Shown piece by piece: positions 1-14,043 of a stretch of 64,000 bases of DNA. This DNA comes from Tetrahymena thermophila SB210 (lineage: Eukaryota; Ciliophora; Oligohymenophorea; Hymenostomatida; Tetrahymenidae), in NCBI RefSeq assembly GCF_000189635.1, contig NW_002476270.1, forward strand, positions 310,001-374,000. Reading direction: 5' to 3'. The notes beneath the pieces were generated by a model. The model was not told the origin of the DNA. It worked only from the letters and a program-made list of their open reading frames with translations, and made no database searches. Numbering within the stretch: the first letter of the stretch is position 1; each line of letters starts with the position of its first letter. The position numbers and the translations under genes are program-made.

Positions 1-3000
1 TCGTTTTAATTTAAAACAATATTTTATCTTACATTTTCATTAAATAATATGCTTTAAAAAAGTTTTCTGTATGCTTAAGAGCTCTGTTCTTTTCTTCTTA
101 AAGACAATAAATTTCTTAAGTAGGGTAAATTTTTACCAATTTCTAAAGAATTAAACTCCATTTCAATCAATATATTGTTTTTTCCAATTAATTTTTAACT
201 TCCAGTTTTGTAGAATTGCTTAGATAAAGTGCAGAAATCTGCTTCATCAGAAAGATATTTACTTTCATTCCAGTTTTGTTATTTATCTTATTTATAAATG
301 TAATTTGATAGGAGATACATTTATTTAATTTAATCACCAATTTTATTATATTAGCTCACATTTTAAGAATTTAAATTTGATAGCTAATTCTCTTTCTTTT
401 AGTTGAATAGGCTTATTATAGAAATTGGTTACCCATTTTATTAAAGTTAAACATTTATTGCTTTAGATTCTTGCTCAAGACTTTGTAGCCTTGACTCCAT
501 AGCATTATTATTTTATGTTTGTTATTTTTCAGTATTTTAATTTATACTTTTTAGTTCACTAGTATTCTAAATTTCCTCAGCGTTTTTAAGGAAACTGGTG
601 TTAATTATATTAGATTTTACATCAACTAATTCATTTTTGGAAAAAGATTGCTCTGTTTTTATCAAATTATGAGAATAAAGCGAAGAGGGGTTATTCTTAA
701 TTACATTCTATCCAATAATACTTTTATTTTTAATCAAACTTACATTTTTAATACTGATAGCATTATCTTTATCTTTCTGTACCTGTTTATCTAAATTTTG
801 TAAAAAAGCTTCTTTCTCTGTAAAAAAGCTTCCAACTTCAAATATTTTTTAAAATTCAGTAATTTCTTCTTTGAAGTTTTCCTTAATAAGTAATTATTGC
901 ATTTAGTTAAGCTTTTTAAAGAAAAAATCATAAAATTTTTAACCAAAATTTCCTAATAGTATAAGTTCGATTTTTGGCAATTCCTTTTTATATTTACCGA
1001 TAGATAGTATTAATTAAAGTTATTAAAAATATTATTTACTTCAGGATACCATGAACTTTAAGCTAGATTTGAGAAGACTATGTTAAGATCTGTCATAAAT
1101 GGTACCAGATATTTAAAGATATAGCTCAGAACTCCATAAGGCTCTTCTAGAATACTCTTTTTATTTAATGGCATAATATTCTTAAGATAGTTTAATGTGT
1201 AGGTCTGGAGATAGCATTAGTGTAAATTTGAAAGAGTCTAAGAATTTCTTACTTACTATATAAAATTTTCTACTTCAGAATTCTTTTCATCTTTGTAATT
1301 TTCCAAAAATTTAATTTATTCTCTTAAAAATTTTATAATTGCCTAGTTTCTGATAATGTCTGAAGGATAGTTTTATGTCTTCAACCATAAACTATCAATA
1401 GTCTACATTAGTTCTATTTTTAATATTAACTTCAAAAAATTTTCTTCATTTTATTAATTGTAAAAATCTTCTGAACTAAGAATGCTAAACAGGTATTGTG
1501 TTGAAAAAATCAATTTCATCTAATCATTAAATTTGTCCTTTGTCCTAACATTTGAATAGATAATTCTGGCCGTTCTAAGAGCATAAGCTTGATATAAGTA
1601 AGGGAGCTATTTAAATTTTATTTTATTATAATAAAATAAGTAAAAATTCTTAAAAATAAATAGTAATTTACTCTATCTTTCTGTATCCAATCCATTTCAA
1701 AGCTAAGTTTTTTACTATTTTCTTCTGTTAAATTAAGTTAAATTAAATTTATTGTTTATAATATATTTTAAAAAGTTACTTTGTATTTATTGAATATTTA
1801 GTTTGATAGAATTTAGAATTTTCATTTAATTTTGATCCAATTTTTGTTCTTCATCTTCATTTATTTCTTAATCGTCTTCATCTCTCAAAATAAAATTCTT
1901 CATTCCAAAAAATTTATAAATATTTTCAGTTTAGAATATCTCCTTAAAAATTTAATTGGCAATATTTTCTCTATAAATTCCTTTTTTCAAGAAGAGATTG
2001 TTAAAAATTATTAAGTTGCTTGGATCTATTTAGCATATCGAATCACTCTTTTCCCTCAAGCTGTTTAAATAATCTTATAGCATACCCTTTTCTATATTTT
2101 CTTTTTTGTAAGTAGCATCCAGAAAGATTTCTGCAAAAAACTAAGTCTAACCTACTTCTGTACATGAAAGGTAAATTTAAATTATTGGATAGTACTATTT
2201 AATTGCTTGAATATTCTCTAAATTATCAAGGCAAAAAAATGTTAAAAACTCAAAAGCCTGCTATATTATAGGTTATATGCTATCAATTTATATTTTTTAA
2301 TAGAAAAATAAATATGCATCTTCCAAAAACTCAAGCACAAACACGTGGTAATCAAGTGAAAATAGCATTTTTTGGATTTTATAGAAATAGTCCTCTTCCT
2401 TTTAAGTTATTTCTATTTTTTTGTGAGCTTCTTTTAGCTGTGCAATACCTTTTTGCAAAGTTGCTTGTATCAGCTAAAGTAATTTTTACATTTCAGCAAC
2501 ATCTGCGCTAATTTAAAAAATAAATCTTCTTTCTTAGAATGTCTTCATAACATTAGTAAGTGCTTGTAATACTTCAAATTTAGCTATCTCCTCATTTCTA
2601 AAAATTATTTGAGCTTAACACATCATCTTTAAAAACTCTTATCTTTAATTTGTGATTACGAATATCAAATATATCAATCGTTCATTTAAATTTTATTCTT
2701 TGTTATACTTCATAATCTCCAAAATGTTTGAGATAAATGTAGTACTATATATTTCAAATTTACCTCCTAAATCTTTTTAAATGACATTATACTATTCAGC
2801 CATAAATTTTATCAGCTCTTTGTTAACATAATCATTCATGAAATTGTAGTATTTTAAAATACTTTTATCAAATTTTTTTATCACTTGAATATTTACTTAT
2901 TTATTTTTCTCAATATCTCCCTTTTTCTTTTAGAGCTAAAATATTTTATCAGATTTCTCCTCTTCTTTTTAATTTTAACTGACATTTTTATTTCTATTAA

Positions 3001-6000
3001 GACCATCCTTGTTTTGCTAATTCGTAGATAATTCAGTGTGCAAACTAACTCTTCTCTTTAAATCTGAATTTTTCTGCTTATTTTCTAAATTTTATTTTAA
3101 CTCATCTTCATTTTAATCATTTTAATCTTCATCAATTTCTAAATTTAAATTTTCATATTCTGGGAAATCTTCCATAAGTAATTTTTACTTTCCATAAATA
3201 AAGTTAATATTTTCATCTAATTTTACCATATCTTCTATTTTATTACTTAGCTAAGCTATAAGAAAATCAAACGATTACTTTTATTTCCTTTGAGCTACAA
3301 TTATATAAATGTCTATAATTTCTGATTTTATTTTATTTGATAACTTTTATTAAAAATTTTAGATTAATTTAGATAAATTTAGTAAAAATCTACCGTATTT
3401 CTGTCTAGTTCTTTAAATATTTCTTTCTTCTTTTGCTTTTCAGTTTTTTCTTAAAAAAAAATAAATATTATAAAAATAAAAGTAAAATATACAAACTAGA
3501 AATGGTATTGATTCATTTTAAGTCAAATATTATTCTCTGTTCTCAATCTTAAAAAACTCTGTTAAATATTTAATAACTTTGTGGTCGAGAGGACATTAAT
3601 TAATTTCAACAAGAAATCTAAAGCTCTTTATTACATAGTATAAATAGTTCAGTTATATATTACTAACTTTTTCATTAATGTTTTCTTATCCTTTTTGAAT
3701 TGCTACCTCTTCTAAAAACTCTAAAAGATAAGACTAAATTTGTTAAATCCAATCATCGATTCTATATTCCAATTCTTCACATAGTTCTGCATCTTCACCT
3801 TTTTTACTTTCATTTTATCCTGCAAGTTCAAATTAAACAAAATCCAACTACTCTGATTAGTCTATTTATTCTTCCTCTTCTTCTTATTCATCTTCACCTT
3901 CTTCTTCTTCATATTCATAAGATTCTTACTCTTCTCCTTCTTCCTCATTTACTTCTTATGCGTAGACTTGCTATTTTAAAAATAAATTGTTCACTCTTTT
4001 ATTCTTTTATTTAGGATCTTTCATATCGTCAGTTTAATTTTAAGAAGATTTGCTGCTCTCTAATTCTACACTTTCGTTTTCTAGATATTTTTACTCAAGC
4101 TTTTAAATCTTTTTTGAAGGCTATTACTCTTTTTAAAAGTTATCACTTTATTATGTGAATGCGCTTTGAGCTTTATTCAAGCTAGAAAACTTTTAAGTTC
4201 TTTTAGTTTCATAATTTTAAGAAGTCTTAATTTGAGTTGAATTTTCCTGATTAAACCTTATAGATTTTTTAGATACTATAAATTTTATGTTTACCTTATT
4301 TTCTTCAAAAGAAGTTAAAGTTAATTGATTTTAATCTATCTAATTCTAGTTATAATCCTAGTTTTAAATGAACATTCTTGAAGCTATATTTTATCTATCT
4401 GCATTTACTTAGTCTTATTCATTTTGCTCTTCTTCCTCAGGGTAATAGTAATCTTAATAGTGTTACTCCAATTTCTTTTCAAAAATCATATTATTTTCAA
4501 TTATGTTCAGTTAAGTTTTGCTGAGTTAAGTTTTAGAACGATTTTTTTTCGATGAACTATGTTCATTAAGAGTTTTTTAGTTTTCATATTGCTTTGGATT
4601 TTCTGTTTTTCTTCTGATAAAAGACTCTTATTACATTTTTTATGAATTTGGAATATTTTCTTCATGTTGAATTTCTTCCTCATCTATTAGTTCTATCTCT
4701 CCACTTCTTTATAAAATTTATTCTTGATTTTCCTAATTTAGATTTTGATTGTCTAAATTAATTTTTACAAATTATACTTGTGTTTCTTAATTAGGAAGTG
4801 TTTTTTTATTAATTAATTAAGCGTTATCTTAAACCTCATCTGGGTTAGTTTCTAAAACTCTTGTTATTTTTTAAGGTGTTCTTTGTTTTTAATTTTCTTA
4901 AACAGGTTAATTTTTAACCGTATTTATTGGTGATTGAGGTTTAAATTAGCTCTATTTATTTTATTATTTGTTGTTAGTTTTGCTTAAATTATTAGATCTC
5001 TACGATTTTACAGAGATACTTGAAAGTCTAGAAAATTAACTCTAATTATCTTCTTCATTTTTTCTATTTTACATGCTTATAGAATCGCCCTGCTTAAGCT
5101 TAGCTTTTTAAAAAAATCCATATTTCTATTTCTCTTCAATTTTATTTGTTGAAATCATTTTTTTTAATTCTTTTTATTAATTCTTTAAAAACTCTTTTGA
5201 AAAAACAAGTGTTTTAGGATTTTAAAGCTTATAAAAAGGATCCACATTAATGTAAAGATTGGAGTAAAGTTCTAAAAAGAATCCTCTAATCAAGAAATTG
5301 ATATCATCATTGCGAATGATTGAAAGGAGAAAGTAGTAAGGAAAATATTATCTTACTTTATAAATATTAAAATAATTTCTGTCTTCTGTAATCAGGGAGA
5401 GTAGCTTTACAGTATGAAGAAAGAGATTCATTTCTCTACCTCTAGATGAATTGTTAGTTAACCTTTTAAAGTTAAATAAAATTAATTATTTTGTTGTAAC
5501 TGTTAATTAAAATAACCTTATAAATCTTAAGAAGTCCCATTTGTAAATTCCAATTTAAATTTAAATTTATTTTTCTACTGTATAATCTCTTCTCATAATT
5601 TTAAACAATATAAATAGCTACTCAAATTACTTCTCAGACAACTCTTCAAACATAAGTTTCCCGATCAAAATTTAATTTTTGATTTTGATTTTTTCATCCA
5701 TATCTCTACAAATACTAATTAAAAACTCTATAAAGTCAAAGCAATACTTCTCTTCTCCATCATAATTTTTCTTATTTTTAAAAAAAATAAACAATTTATA
5801 AAAATAAATTATTAACTGCAAATAAAAAGTATTACCAAATACTGCATCGTAATGATCTATAGAATGTTTGAATTAATAAAAATTTCTCTATTTTTGAATT
5901 GATCAAGAGTCAGATCATTGACTTAAATTAAGTGATCAAGATAATTGTATTTTCTTATAAGATAAGACAAACATTTCCAACAATTTCCAACTCCAATCTA

Positions 6001-8637
6001 TTTTTTTGAATATAATTTAATATTTCTCTTAAAAATTAAGATTTTTTACCATGAAAATAATTTCGAGAATTGTTTTTTTAATTATCTCCTAGGGAAAACT
6101 ATCTGATTTTATAAGCAAACCAAGTAACTCATATGAATTATTTATTATAATCATAAGGCTTATAAATAAATTTTAGTTTGAAGTCAGAATATCCTTTTGC
6201 TCTATCTTAGTAGCCGAACCTTATATATTTTATTAACTTGTACTTTAACTTTGCATCTTTTACTTAGTAAATTGATTATCTTCAAATTTTTTCAATTAGA
6301 CTTATTGGTATTCATTAGGATCTCTTGAAGATTGAGCAAAAATTTTTAGCTTTTTAATTTAAAAAATAAATAAAAATAATTTTAGTAATGTTAATTTTTT
6401 TACTCGAGTAAAATTTTTTTAGTTGATTAAAATATTTTTTATTAATTTGATAACAGTCGATTAAACATTTTTAATAATCATTATATTTAATCTAGCTTCA
6501 TTTTCTTAATCAGATTTAAACAAAAATATATCATCAAGGTATATATCATTAGACTTTGCAAATCTGATTAAGCTATCAATTGTATGTATAGTATCAATTA
6601 GCAACTCTAGATTTTAATAGCTTAATTGTAGGATATCTACATTTAAAATCTTTTCAATCTTTTAAATATTCATTTCAAGCATTTATCTGCAAGATTCCAC
6701 AAATAATACATCCCAGCATACATTCTCAGATAAAATATTTATTTTAAAACTCTCAGCATTTAAGCTGCTTTAACATAAATTTAATCTATAAGAGCAATTT
6801 GATTAATCAAATTTCATTCCTATTTGTTAGCCTAATAAACAAATTATAATTTAAATTTTGTTAAAAAATAATTTTCATCAATCCATAATTTTAGAATTTG
6901 AAATATAAAAATGGGCTTGTTAATCCTCAATACTTTACAAAATTTAAGATAGATTAAAAATCTAAGTATTTAAAATGTAAAAATTTAAATATGAATAAAA
7001 TGTTTGTCTCTTAATTATTAAATATTCTAAATTAATTAATAGATTTATTTTTTTAAAAAAAATATTGATTAATTAATTACCTGTTAATGCATGTATAATA
7101 CAAAAAGAAAAATTGCAACTGAGTTAACAGGACTAAGTTTTATCAATTCCTTTCTCATCAATAAGTATAAAAACACTATTAAAATCATCTTCAGACATAT
7201 TAAGTTTAACAGTTTGCTCCATAAAAATTGAAAAATCAAATGTAGGTTACTTTTTATCTGACTAAAATTTTAAATATTTGCCACTCCTATTTATGTAATT
7301 AAAATAAATATCAATATAAATTACATATTTAAATTAAGAATAAATAAATGAATGAAGGATGGATGGATGGTAACTTAATTAATTAATTACCTAATATTTT
7401 AAAATCTGATAAAATCTTTAAAAAAAATACATCCTCCTTCGAAAGGATTTATTTTTTCAATTATCCATAAATTGGAAGATTCTTCATTTTTAGCATTATC
7501 AGTCAAATAATATTATAATATAACTCTCTGTTCGATTTTTTTTTATCTTTTATTGTTTACATTATCATCTAAATTACTTTTACTTTAAGTAACTTGCACT
7601 TCTTGTTCTTCTTCTTCGTTTCTTTCTTCCTCAACTTAATTATTAAATCTTTAATCATCTTCTTCTATCTCTTCTATTATTTGCTTTTCATAAATTTAGC
7701 CAGCTGTTTCTATATGTGAAATAGAGCATATGCTACCAGCTTTTAAAACACTCTTTTCACCTTCTTACTAGCTCTAAGAAAAATATTTTACTATCCTTTT
7801 TATTTAAATTTTTTTAAACGTTAACTTTTTTAATAAAAATTTTGCTTTTACTCAAAAGGATTTATTTTAGATGTATCTTCTGAAAATTATATATCAATAT
7901 AAGGAATAGTATTTTATAATATTTCTTTATCGCTCCAAAATTTTTTTATTGAGCAATGCCTCTGCAAATATTAATCTTTTAAATTAATTATTGTAATACA
8001 TACTTTATCTCCAAACGCTATTAAATCCTCTTTCTTTATTCGATTTTTGTAGAATTGCTGAAATTAAAATCCTACTTAGTCTTCTATTTAAACGTCTAAT
8101 GTTAAACTTTAAAAAAAAAACAATTTTAACTAATTTTATGATTTTAAAAAAAATAAAATTGCTGATTTTTGCAGAATGATTTTATATTTCTAATAACAAA
8201 TTAATTTACTTAAAAATATTTACATCAAATGGCGATTGTTTAATAGATAAATATTTTTTAGAGACTACATGCTGCAAAATAAATGTATCATTATATAAAA
8301 CGTAGTTATCTTTATAAATATCAATAGTTCTTTTATTGCTCTCTAATTCTTTATTTAAATTTAATAATAGCTCATCCTACTTGGATTAATCTTTGTACTT
8401 ATTGTATTTTAAGCACTCAAGCATTGCTTAGTTGGTTAATTAAGGATAAATTTTGAATAAACATTCTGAAGATTTATGATTTCCTATGTTTTAAAAATTT
8501 CTTAGCTCTAACTCTACCTTGCTCATTCCATTCTAACCTAGATAAAAGAAACTCCCGCTAATTCTTAAAGCTATTACATCCCCGTATTTTAAATATTAGT
8601 CTTGATTATTAAAATCTTAATCTAAAGTTAAATTCAT
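1..8637 (-). CDS. Inositol 1,4,5-trisphosphate receptor-like Ca2+ release channel, partial (3' end off left edge)
   Basis: The start ATG is at 8637 and the frame is still open at base 1, so the C-terminus is missing. The N-terminus (YGDVIALRISGSFFYLGQNG, then SSECLFKIYP and, near residue 130, VSKKYLSIKQ) matches the ligand-suppressor domain of IP3 receptors. Around 5100-5840 it reads FDFIEFLISICRDMDEKIKI and, further on, FFLELYSNLYINVDP, the equivalents of the vertebrate segments FLDYLSDLCVSMNK and FCRLMLHMHVDRDP in the RIH region. A Glu/Gln-rich acidic loop lies at 3845-3960. No pore helices are seen, consistent with the pore lying beyond the edge. Many AT-rich introns occur, for example 3450-3496 and 5771-5835. 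Splicing near 5990-6040 is ambiguous because two frames are open. By family, the protein would release Ca2+ from internal stores as a tetramer. Identification as IP3R/RyR superfamily is firm; the full exon map is not resolved. Confidence 0.85.
3845..3960 (-). repeat. Glu/Gln-rich low-complexity segment inside the IP3R-like gene
   Basis: On the minus strand this is a run of GAA, GAG, GAT and TAA codons encoding an acidic stretch (for example EEEEGEDEQEEEEEQ). It looks like a flexible loop between conserved helical regions of the channel. Confidence 0.7.
7357..7370. repeat. GGAT microsatellite
   Basis: Three and a half GGAT units in what appears to be an intron of the IP3R-like gene. Confidence 0.7.
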
Positions 8638-9335
8638 TTTATATATGAAGCAAAATTTGATAAATACTTTAAGTTATAATAATGTTTAATTTTTTCTACT
8701 TTTTCTTTTTATTATTGTATTTATATGAATTTGTTAAAAGTAGAATCAATCAATATTTTTGATTAATTTAATTAACTACCTTTAAAAAATATATTTAAAT
8801 ATCAATTTCAAACAAGCAAAATAAATGAGTTAGTTAAATTCAAAAATAATCAGATATTATTCTTTTTTATGATCCAGTACACTATAAGTAGAACGAAAAT
8901 TACTTAATCGTTGATACTAGCATTTTTTATGCTATTATATTTATTTATTCGTTTGCTTAGTTTACCTTAAATTCTTTTTTAAAAGATGCTTTACTAAAAT
9001 AATTGAATATATTATTTTAAAGAATTTGAAATAGAACAAAAATAATAATATTTAATTTTGTAAGGAATTAAAATTTAGTAAATGTACATTAATATAAATT
9101 TCAATAAAAATATTCAGTGACAAATATAAATTAATATATGTTGGTTTTTATTTATTTAACAAAGTTAAATATTTAGGAATAATAAGTAATATTTTATTAA
9201 TTTATATCAAATAACTAAATTTTTTGCTTAAAAAAATAATAAAATATTATTTTTTATTTGTAATTTAGTAAATACTACCAAAATAAATAAAAAAATAATG
9301 ATAATAATAATAGATATTTAGATATTTTAGAATTA
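8638..9335. other. Intergenic, AT-rich
   Basis: This lies upstream of the IP3R-like gene and downstream of the epimerase. It is made of A/T runs with no sustained reading frame on either strand and no RNA gene that I can see. It should hold the channel promoter. Confidence 0.6.
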
Positions 9336-10385
9336 TCAGATTGTACTAAACTTATATAAAGTTATATGCTCATGAGTTTATCCAGGTAAGAGTTCTACTT
9401 ATGGGAAGTGAGGAATGTTAATTGAGTTAGGTATTCCTTGTGTCTCTAGACAAAATCCAGCTCTATCTACAAATCCTTTGATTTAGCTTAAGTAATTACC
9501 TGTATATAATTATAATCCAGGCTAGTTTGTATACACTTCCAGTACTCTACCAGATGCTTTTTCTTAAACTTTAGCAGCTAAATTGATTTTTCCAGATCTT
9601 TTGAGAATAAAGTTATGATCTAATCCATTACCGATTTATAATTGATTATCTTTGCCTTGCTAAGATAACTATTCTTAAAGTGTTTTCTATTATGTGAAAT
9701 CAAATGGTGTATTTTAAACTTTTAAAATTTCACCATATGGGCAACATGTATCATCTAAAGGAGTATAAAAATCTGCATTTATGAAAAGTGAATGATCTTA
9801 CATGCAAGTTGCAAAATCTTTCTTTGTCTAAAGATTGAAATAGCTATGACTAGTTAAATTGCAAAGAGTTTACTTATCTGTTTAGGAAGTAAATATCATT
9901 TAGAACTCATTTTCGTCATTTAATTCATATTTAATTTAAATTTCTAGTTTTCCTGGGTAGCCTTCCTCTCCATCTTCACTCACTCCAGTAAGAATTAACT
10001 AATTAGGTTATTAAATTTAGAATTAATAAATCTTTTTATCAAATCCTTTGATTCCACCATGGAGATGATTTGGCCCATTATTTACAGCTAGCTAATAAAC
10101 ATGATTAGGGTCGTTGCTCAAAGAAAATTTCCCATTTGCAATTCTATTGGCGCATCTTCCAACAAAGGCGCCAAAGTAAGCATCATTATGTAAATGATAT
10201 TATGTAAAATCATCAAAATTAAGTACTATATTTGCTAATTGATTTTATTTATCAAGAGTTTGTATTTCTGTAATAATTGCTCCATAATTTATTACACTCA
10301 CTTTAGTACCTTTCTTATTTGAAAATGTAAATTTCCAGATTGATTCCTCACCAATCTTACCAAAAAGTGTTTACTCTATTTACAT
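9336..10385 (-). CDS. GALM: Aldose 1-epimerase (galactose mutarotase)
   Basis: A single exon encodes 349 residues, the usual length for this family. It interconverts alpha and beta anomers of hexoses such as galactose and glucose, normally in the cytosol. The family signatures are in order: NGPNHLHGGIKGFDKK (first catalytic-site His), NLTSHSYFNL (the general-acid His), NGLDHNFIL (substrate-binding Asp) and CLETQGIPNSINIPHFP (the general-base Glu). All key residues are present, so it should be active. There is no signal peptide or membrane segment. It starts at the first ATG after an AT-rich stretch and ends at TGA. It is a tail-to-head neighbour of the IP3R-like gene on the same strand, with about 0.7 kb between them. 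Confidence 0.95.
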
Positions 10386-11160
10386 ATTTATTTACAATTA
10401 CCAAATATTTTTAGAATGTATTGAAACCTTAAATAAAATAAAATTACAAAGATATTTTGCTTTCTTTATTAAGATATTTGTTGAATTTTTAATTCACAAA
10501 TAAAAAATAGTAAGACCATCATTAAGAGATTTAATTAAATACAATAATTTTGAGAGAAAATACTTTCTAATTATTTATAAAAATTTTCATTTTGATTTTT
10601 TCAAATATTTTTTTTTGCAGATTGACTTACAACTTACTCAAAAAATCTTTAAATAAAAAAATTGATGAATTTAAATGAGATAATTGTAATTAATAAATTA
10701 ATAATTTTTTTTTTTCTTTTTAATTTATTTAAAAAATCTCAAAATATGTCTTCAAAATTAAACAAATAATAGAATTTTTTCATTTTAATATGAAATAACT
10801 TTATAGTTTACATTTTTTAAAAAATAGTAGACATTATTATTTTAATTTTATAAGATAAAATAATTTTAATGTTATTTAAGATATTTATTAATTAATTATA
10901 TTAAAAGTTACGCAATTGACAAGTTGATCTCAAATTATGATGACTTACTTACTTATTTATTTTTACTAACTTTATAAAAAGACATGAAAAAAAAAAATAA
11001 TTTGTTAATTTTTTGTTAGATTATACTTAAATTATATTTCAAAGAACTTAAGAAAATTTAAACACTCTAAAAATTATTTAATTAAAAAAGAATAATTAAT
11101 TATTTTGCCAAATTAAGAAATTAAAAAAGGTAAAACAAATAAATATCTTATAAAAATATA
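10386..11160. other. Divergent intergenic region, AT-rich
   Basis: This lies between the 5' ends of the epimerase (minus) and the membrane protein (plus), so it should contain both promoters. It is almost pure A/T, with long T and A runs. No conserved element or open frame was recognised. Confidence 0.6.
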
Positions 11161-14043
11161 ATGAAAATTAACAATATAATTTTACTTATTATTTTTTTAA
11201 GCTATGTTAAGCTTTGCTTTACTGAAAAAATAGCTCAATAATAGTAAAGTAACAACAAGAATCTATTAGTTTAACTCGAATATAGCATATTTCAAGGATT
11301 TATAAAAATAGAATTTAAATTATTAAATGATTCTTTTGCAGAAAATTATAATATTAAATTGATAGAAGTGCAAATAAATTCAAATAATTTCGATGAAAAT
11401 AGATATTTTAGTGATCTATAATAAACTACAATTTGGATAGAGATATAGTTAAAAGATGCTTTTAAAGATATGGTGATAAAAGTTGTAGCAAAATAGAGTC
11501 AAGTACAAACTAGAACTAATAAATAAATGAGTGGTGATTTTTATTAAGAAATAAATTTTGGAACTTAATTACCTTAATTAGTTAGCTTGGATTTAAGTAA
11601 GAATATTAATTAAATGTAAAATAGCTCTTGGATGGATTTTTTTCGAATATTTCCTCTCTATTTGATTTTCTTCAACTCACTTTAAGGTGTTTTTGTTATT
11701 ATAGTTGCAGAAATTAAATTACCATAAAGATTGTATGAAGTTATTAGGCTTTTATCTTGCTTTTATTTTAAAAATTTAAGGGGCTGGACTGTAAGCCAGG
11801 ATTATCCTTATGATATTGCATAAAGCAGTACCATAGGAGTAGATATTTATTCTAGTGATTCTAATATTTATTTATCTCTAATTGGTATCAGTGAGAATAT
11901 ATTTGCTTAAGCTTTTTGGAATATAGTTATTTTGATAATATTTTGGCTACTTTATTATATGTTCCTTAGAAAAAAGCAATTAAAATTTGCATTACTAGTT
12001 GGAAATATCATATCTTTTTATCATAAAATAACTTTACTTTTATTTTTTTTGGTTTTTTTTAGTCAGTTAAGATTAGCGTATACTTTATAATCTTCTGGTT
12101 AGAGTATTACATCATTTATTATTGGTGTTTTAATGTTGATATATATGATTTATTTAATCTTATTTGTATCAAGAAAATTGCTAAAAGATCACGAAAGCAG
12201 TGAAGATTAAGAGAGTAACTAAAAATCATTGTAAGAAATAGTCGATCTATTGTATTGCTATTTTTTATCTTAAAACTAAAAAGATTATCTTAAACACATT
12301 GAATGTAAATAGCTTTCTTAAAAAATAAATAGTTTTTTTCCTTTAATCAGTTTCTATTTCAAGATATATATATCATTTATTCTTGTATTTATGCAAGGAA
12401 CGAAATAAGGATAAATATCTGTGATAATATTTAGTTATTTCATGTATTTTATAATATCATATCGCTATTTTATAGTTGATTCTAGAAATATTAAGATTAT
12501 AAAAACTCTATCTCAAATATCATTCTTTCTTTTGCTAATTTTTACTTTAGCAAATTATTTAGTAATTGATAATTTAATTAACCAGCTCCCACAAAATCAA
12601 GGTCAATTAATTACAGACGAAACAATATAAGCTGTAAACGGATTAGAAATAGTTTAATTTATCTTCATGTTCTTATTCGTCATTTTAGAATTTGTAGCTA
12701 AATTATTTTAACTGAAAAATTTGATAGAAAAAATAAAATAAAACATATAATTTTATTAAAGCAATGATATTAATTTAGAAATAAGTTAAATTTAATTCAC
12801 TAAAAAGTCTTATATTGAAAGGCTGAATGCATAAAACAATTAACAGATAAGCGATAAATAAATAATTGATATATATAGAACAGATAAATCTAAAGATGCT
12901 GAATCATTTCCATCATATTGCTAAAAATAATTGTCAGGCTCAATAATAACATCTTTTAAAGGACATAAAAGTAAAACAAATGAAATGCCAAGTTTAACTC
13001 AGTAATTAGTTAATGTAAATTAAATTACAAAATAAGTTCAAATTGCTAATCAAAATATAATGGAAAGTGATTATCAAAATAAAGATATTGTTTTTTCTCG
13101 TACAAATTCTTTATACGAAAATAATTAAACACCGAATATTTAAGAAAAAAAATAAGATCAGGAACCACAAAATATAATTACTTTACAGATAGTTGATAAT
13201 AAATAATAAACTACTATATCCTAAAATTAATATGTGCCTCCACAAATTAAAGTACATAAAGTTGAAGATATTTAAAATGAATAACCTAAAACAGACAATA
13301 AGTTTTTATATGTTCAAAAAACCATTAAAAAAATCTTGAAAAATAGTTTAATTAATTAAGAAACAATAAAGGATGCTGATATATTAGATAGCTAAATAGT
13401 TAAGAAAGAGTCTTTTGATCAAAGTGATTTTGATATTTTATATGATATTAATAAATAACTTGAAGGCTAATAGGAATAAAATGATATAGACTTAGTTGAA
13501 AGAAAAGAAGAGTTTAAAGAAATAATGCAAACTTCAGCAAAGAAAATTGAATTATCAAAGGAAACTAGAAATTTTATTTCTTCTTAAATTGATAGGTATA
13601 ACTAATTCAAAGAAGCTAAAAATCCATAAACTGTATTACTATATTAAGATATCATCTAATAAGTGAAAGACAAATATAACGAAGAAATAACTGAATACAG
13701 TATTACAAGCTTATATTTAAAAGAAGCAAATATAAAAATATGTAACCAAGATAATAAAACAATTAAAACTGTAATACCTGTATATCGTTAAAGAGTGTTT
13801 TCAATCACAAGTCATAATTCGGAGAAATACAAAGAATTATAAAAAATATTTGAAACATAAATCTAAACAAAACGAAAGAATAAATTTTAAGAAGATAATC
13901 TTGATAAATAATAAAATTAATTAATGCAACAAAATACTCGTATATTTTTTGATCTAGACTCCTATCAAAATAACACTAAATTAAATTTAAATAATCATTT
14001 AATCCACCGTGAGACATTTTAATATAAACCATACGATTCCTGA
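11161..14043 (+). CDS. Polytopic membrane protein with long polar C-terminal tail, function unknown
   Basis: A single exon of 960 residues. Residues 1-21 form a hydrophobic signal-like segment. About 140 polar residues follow, probably luminal or extracellular. Eight hydrophobic segments then lie near residues 160-183, 253-272, 278-305, 313-340, 388-412, 416-440, 448-470 and 495-517. The last 440 residues are Gln/Asn/Lys-rich, without membrane segments, and presumably cytoplasmic. The plan resembles the C-terminal membrane module of large ciliate surface proteins, but without their cysteine-rich repeats. I found no signature motif for a named receptor, channel or transporter family. The frame stays open across 961 codons using TAA/TAG as Gln, and the stop is TGA at 14041. 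Confidence 0.85.
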
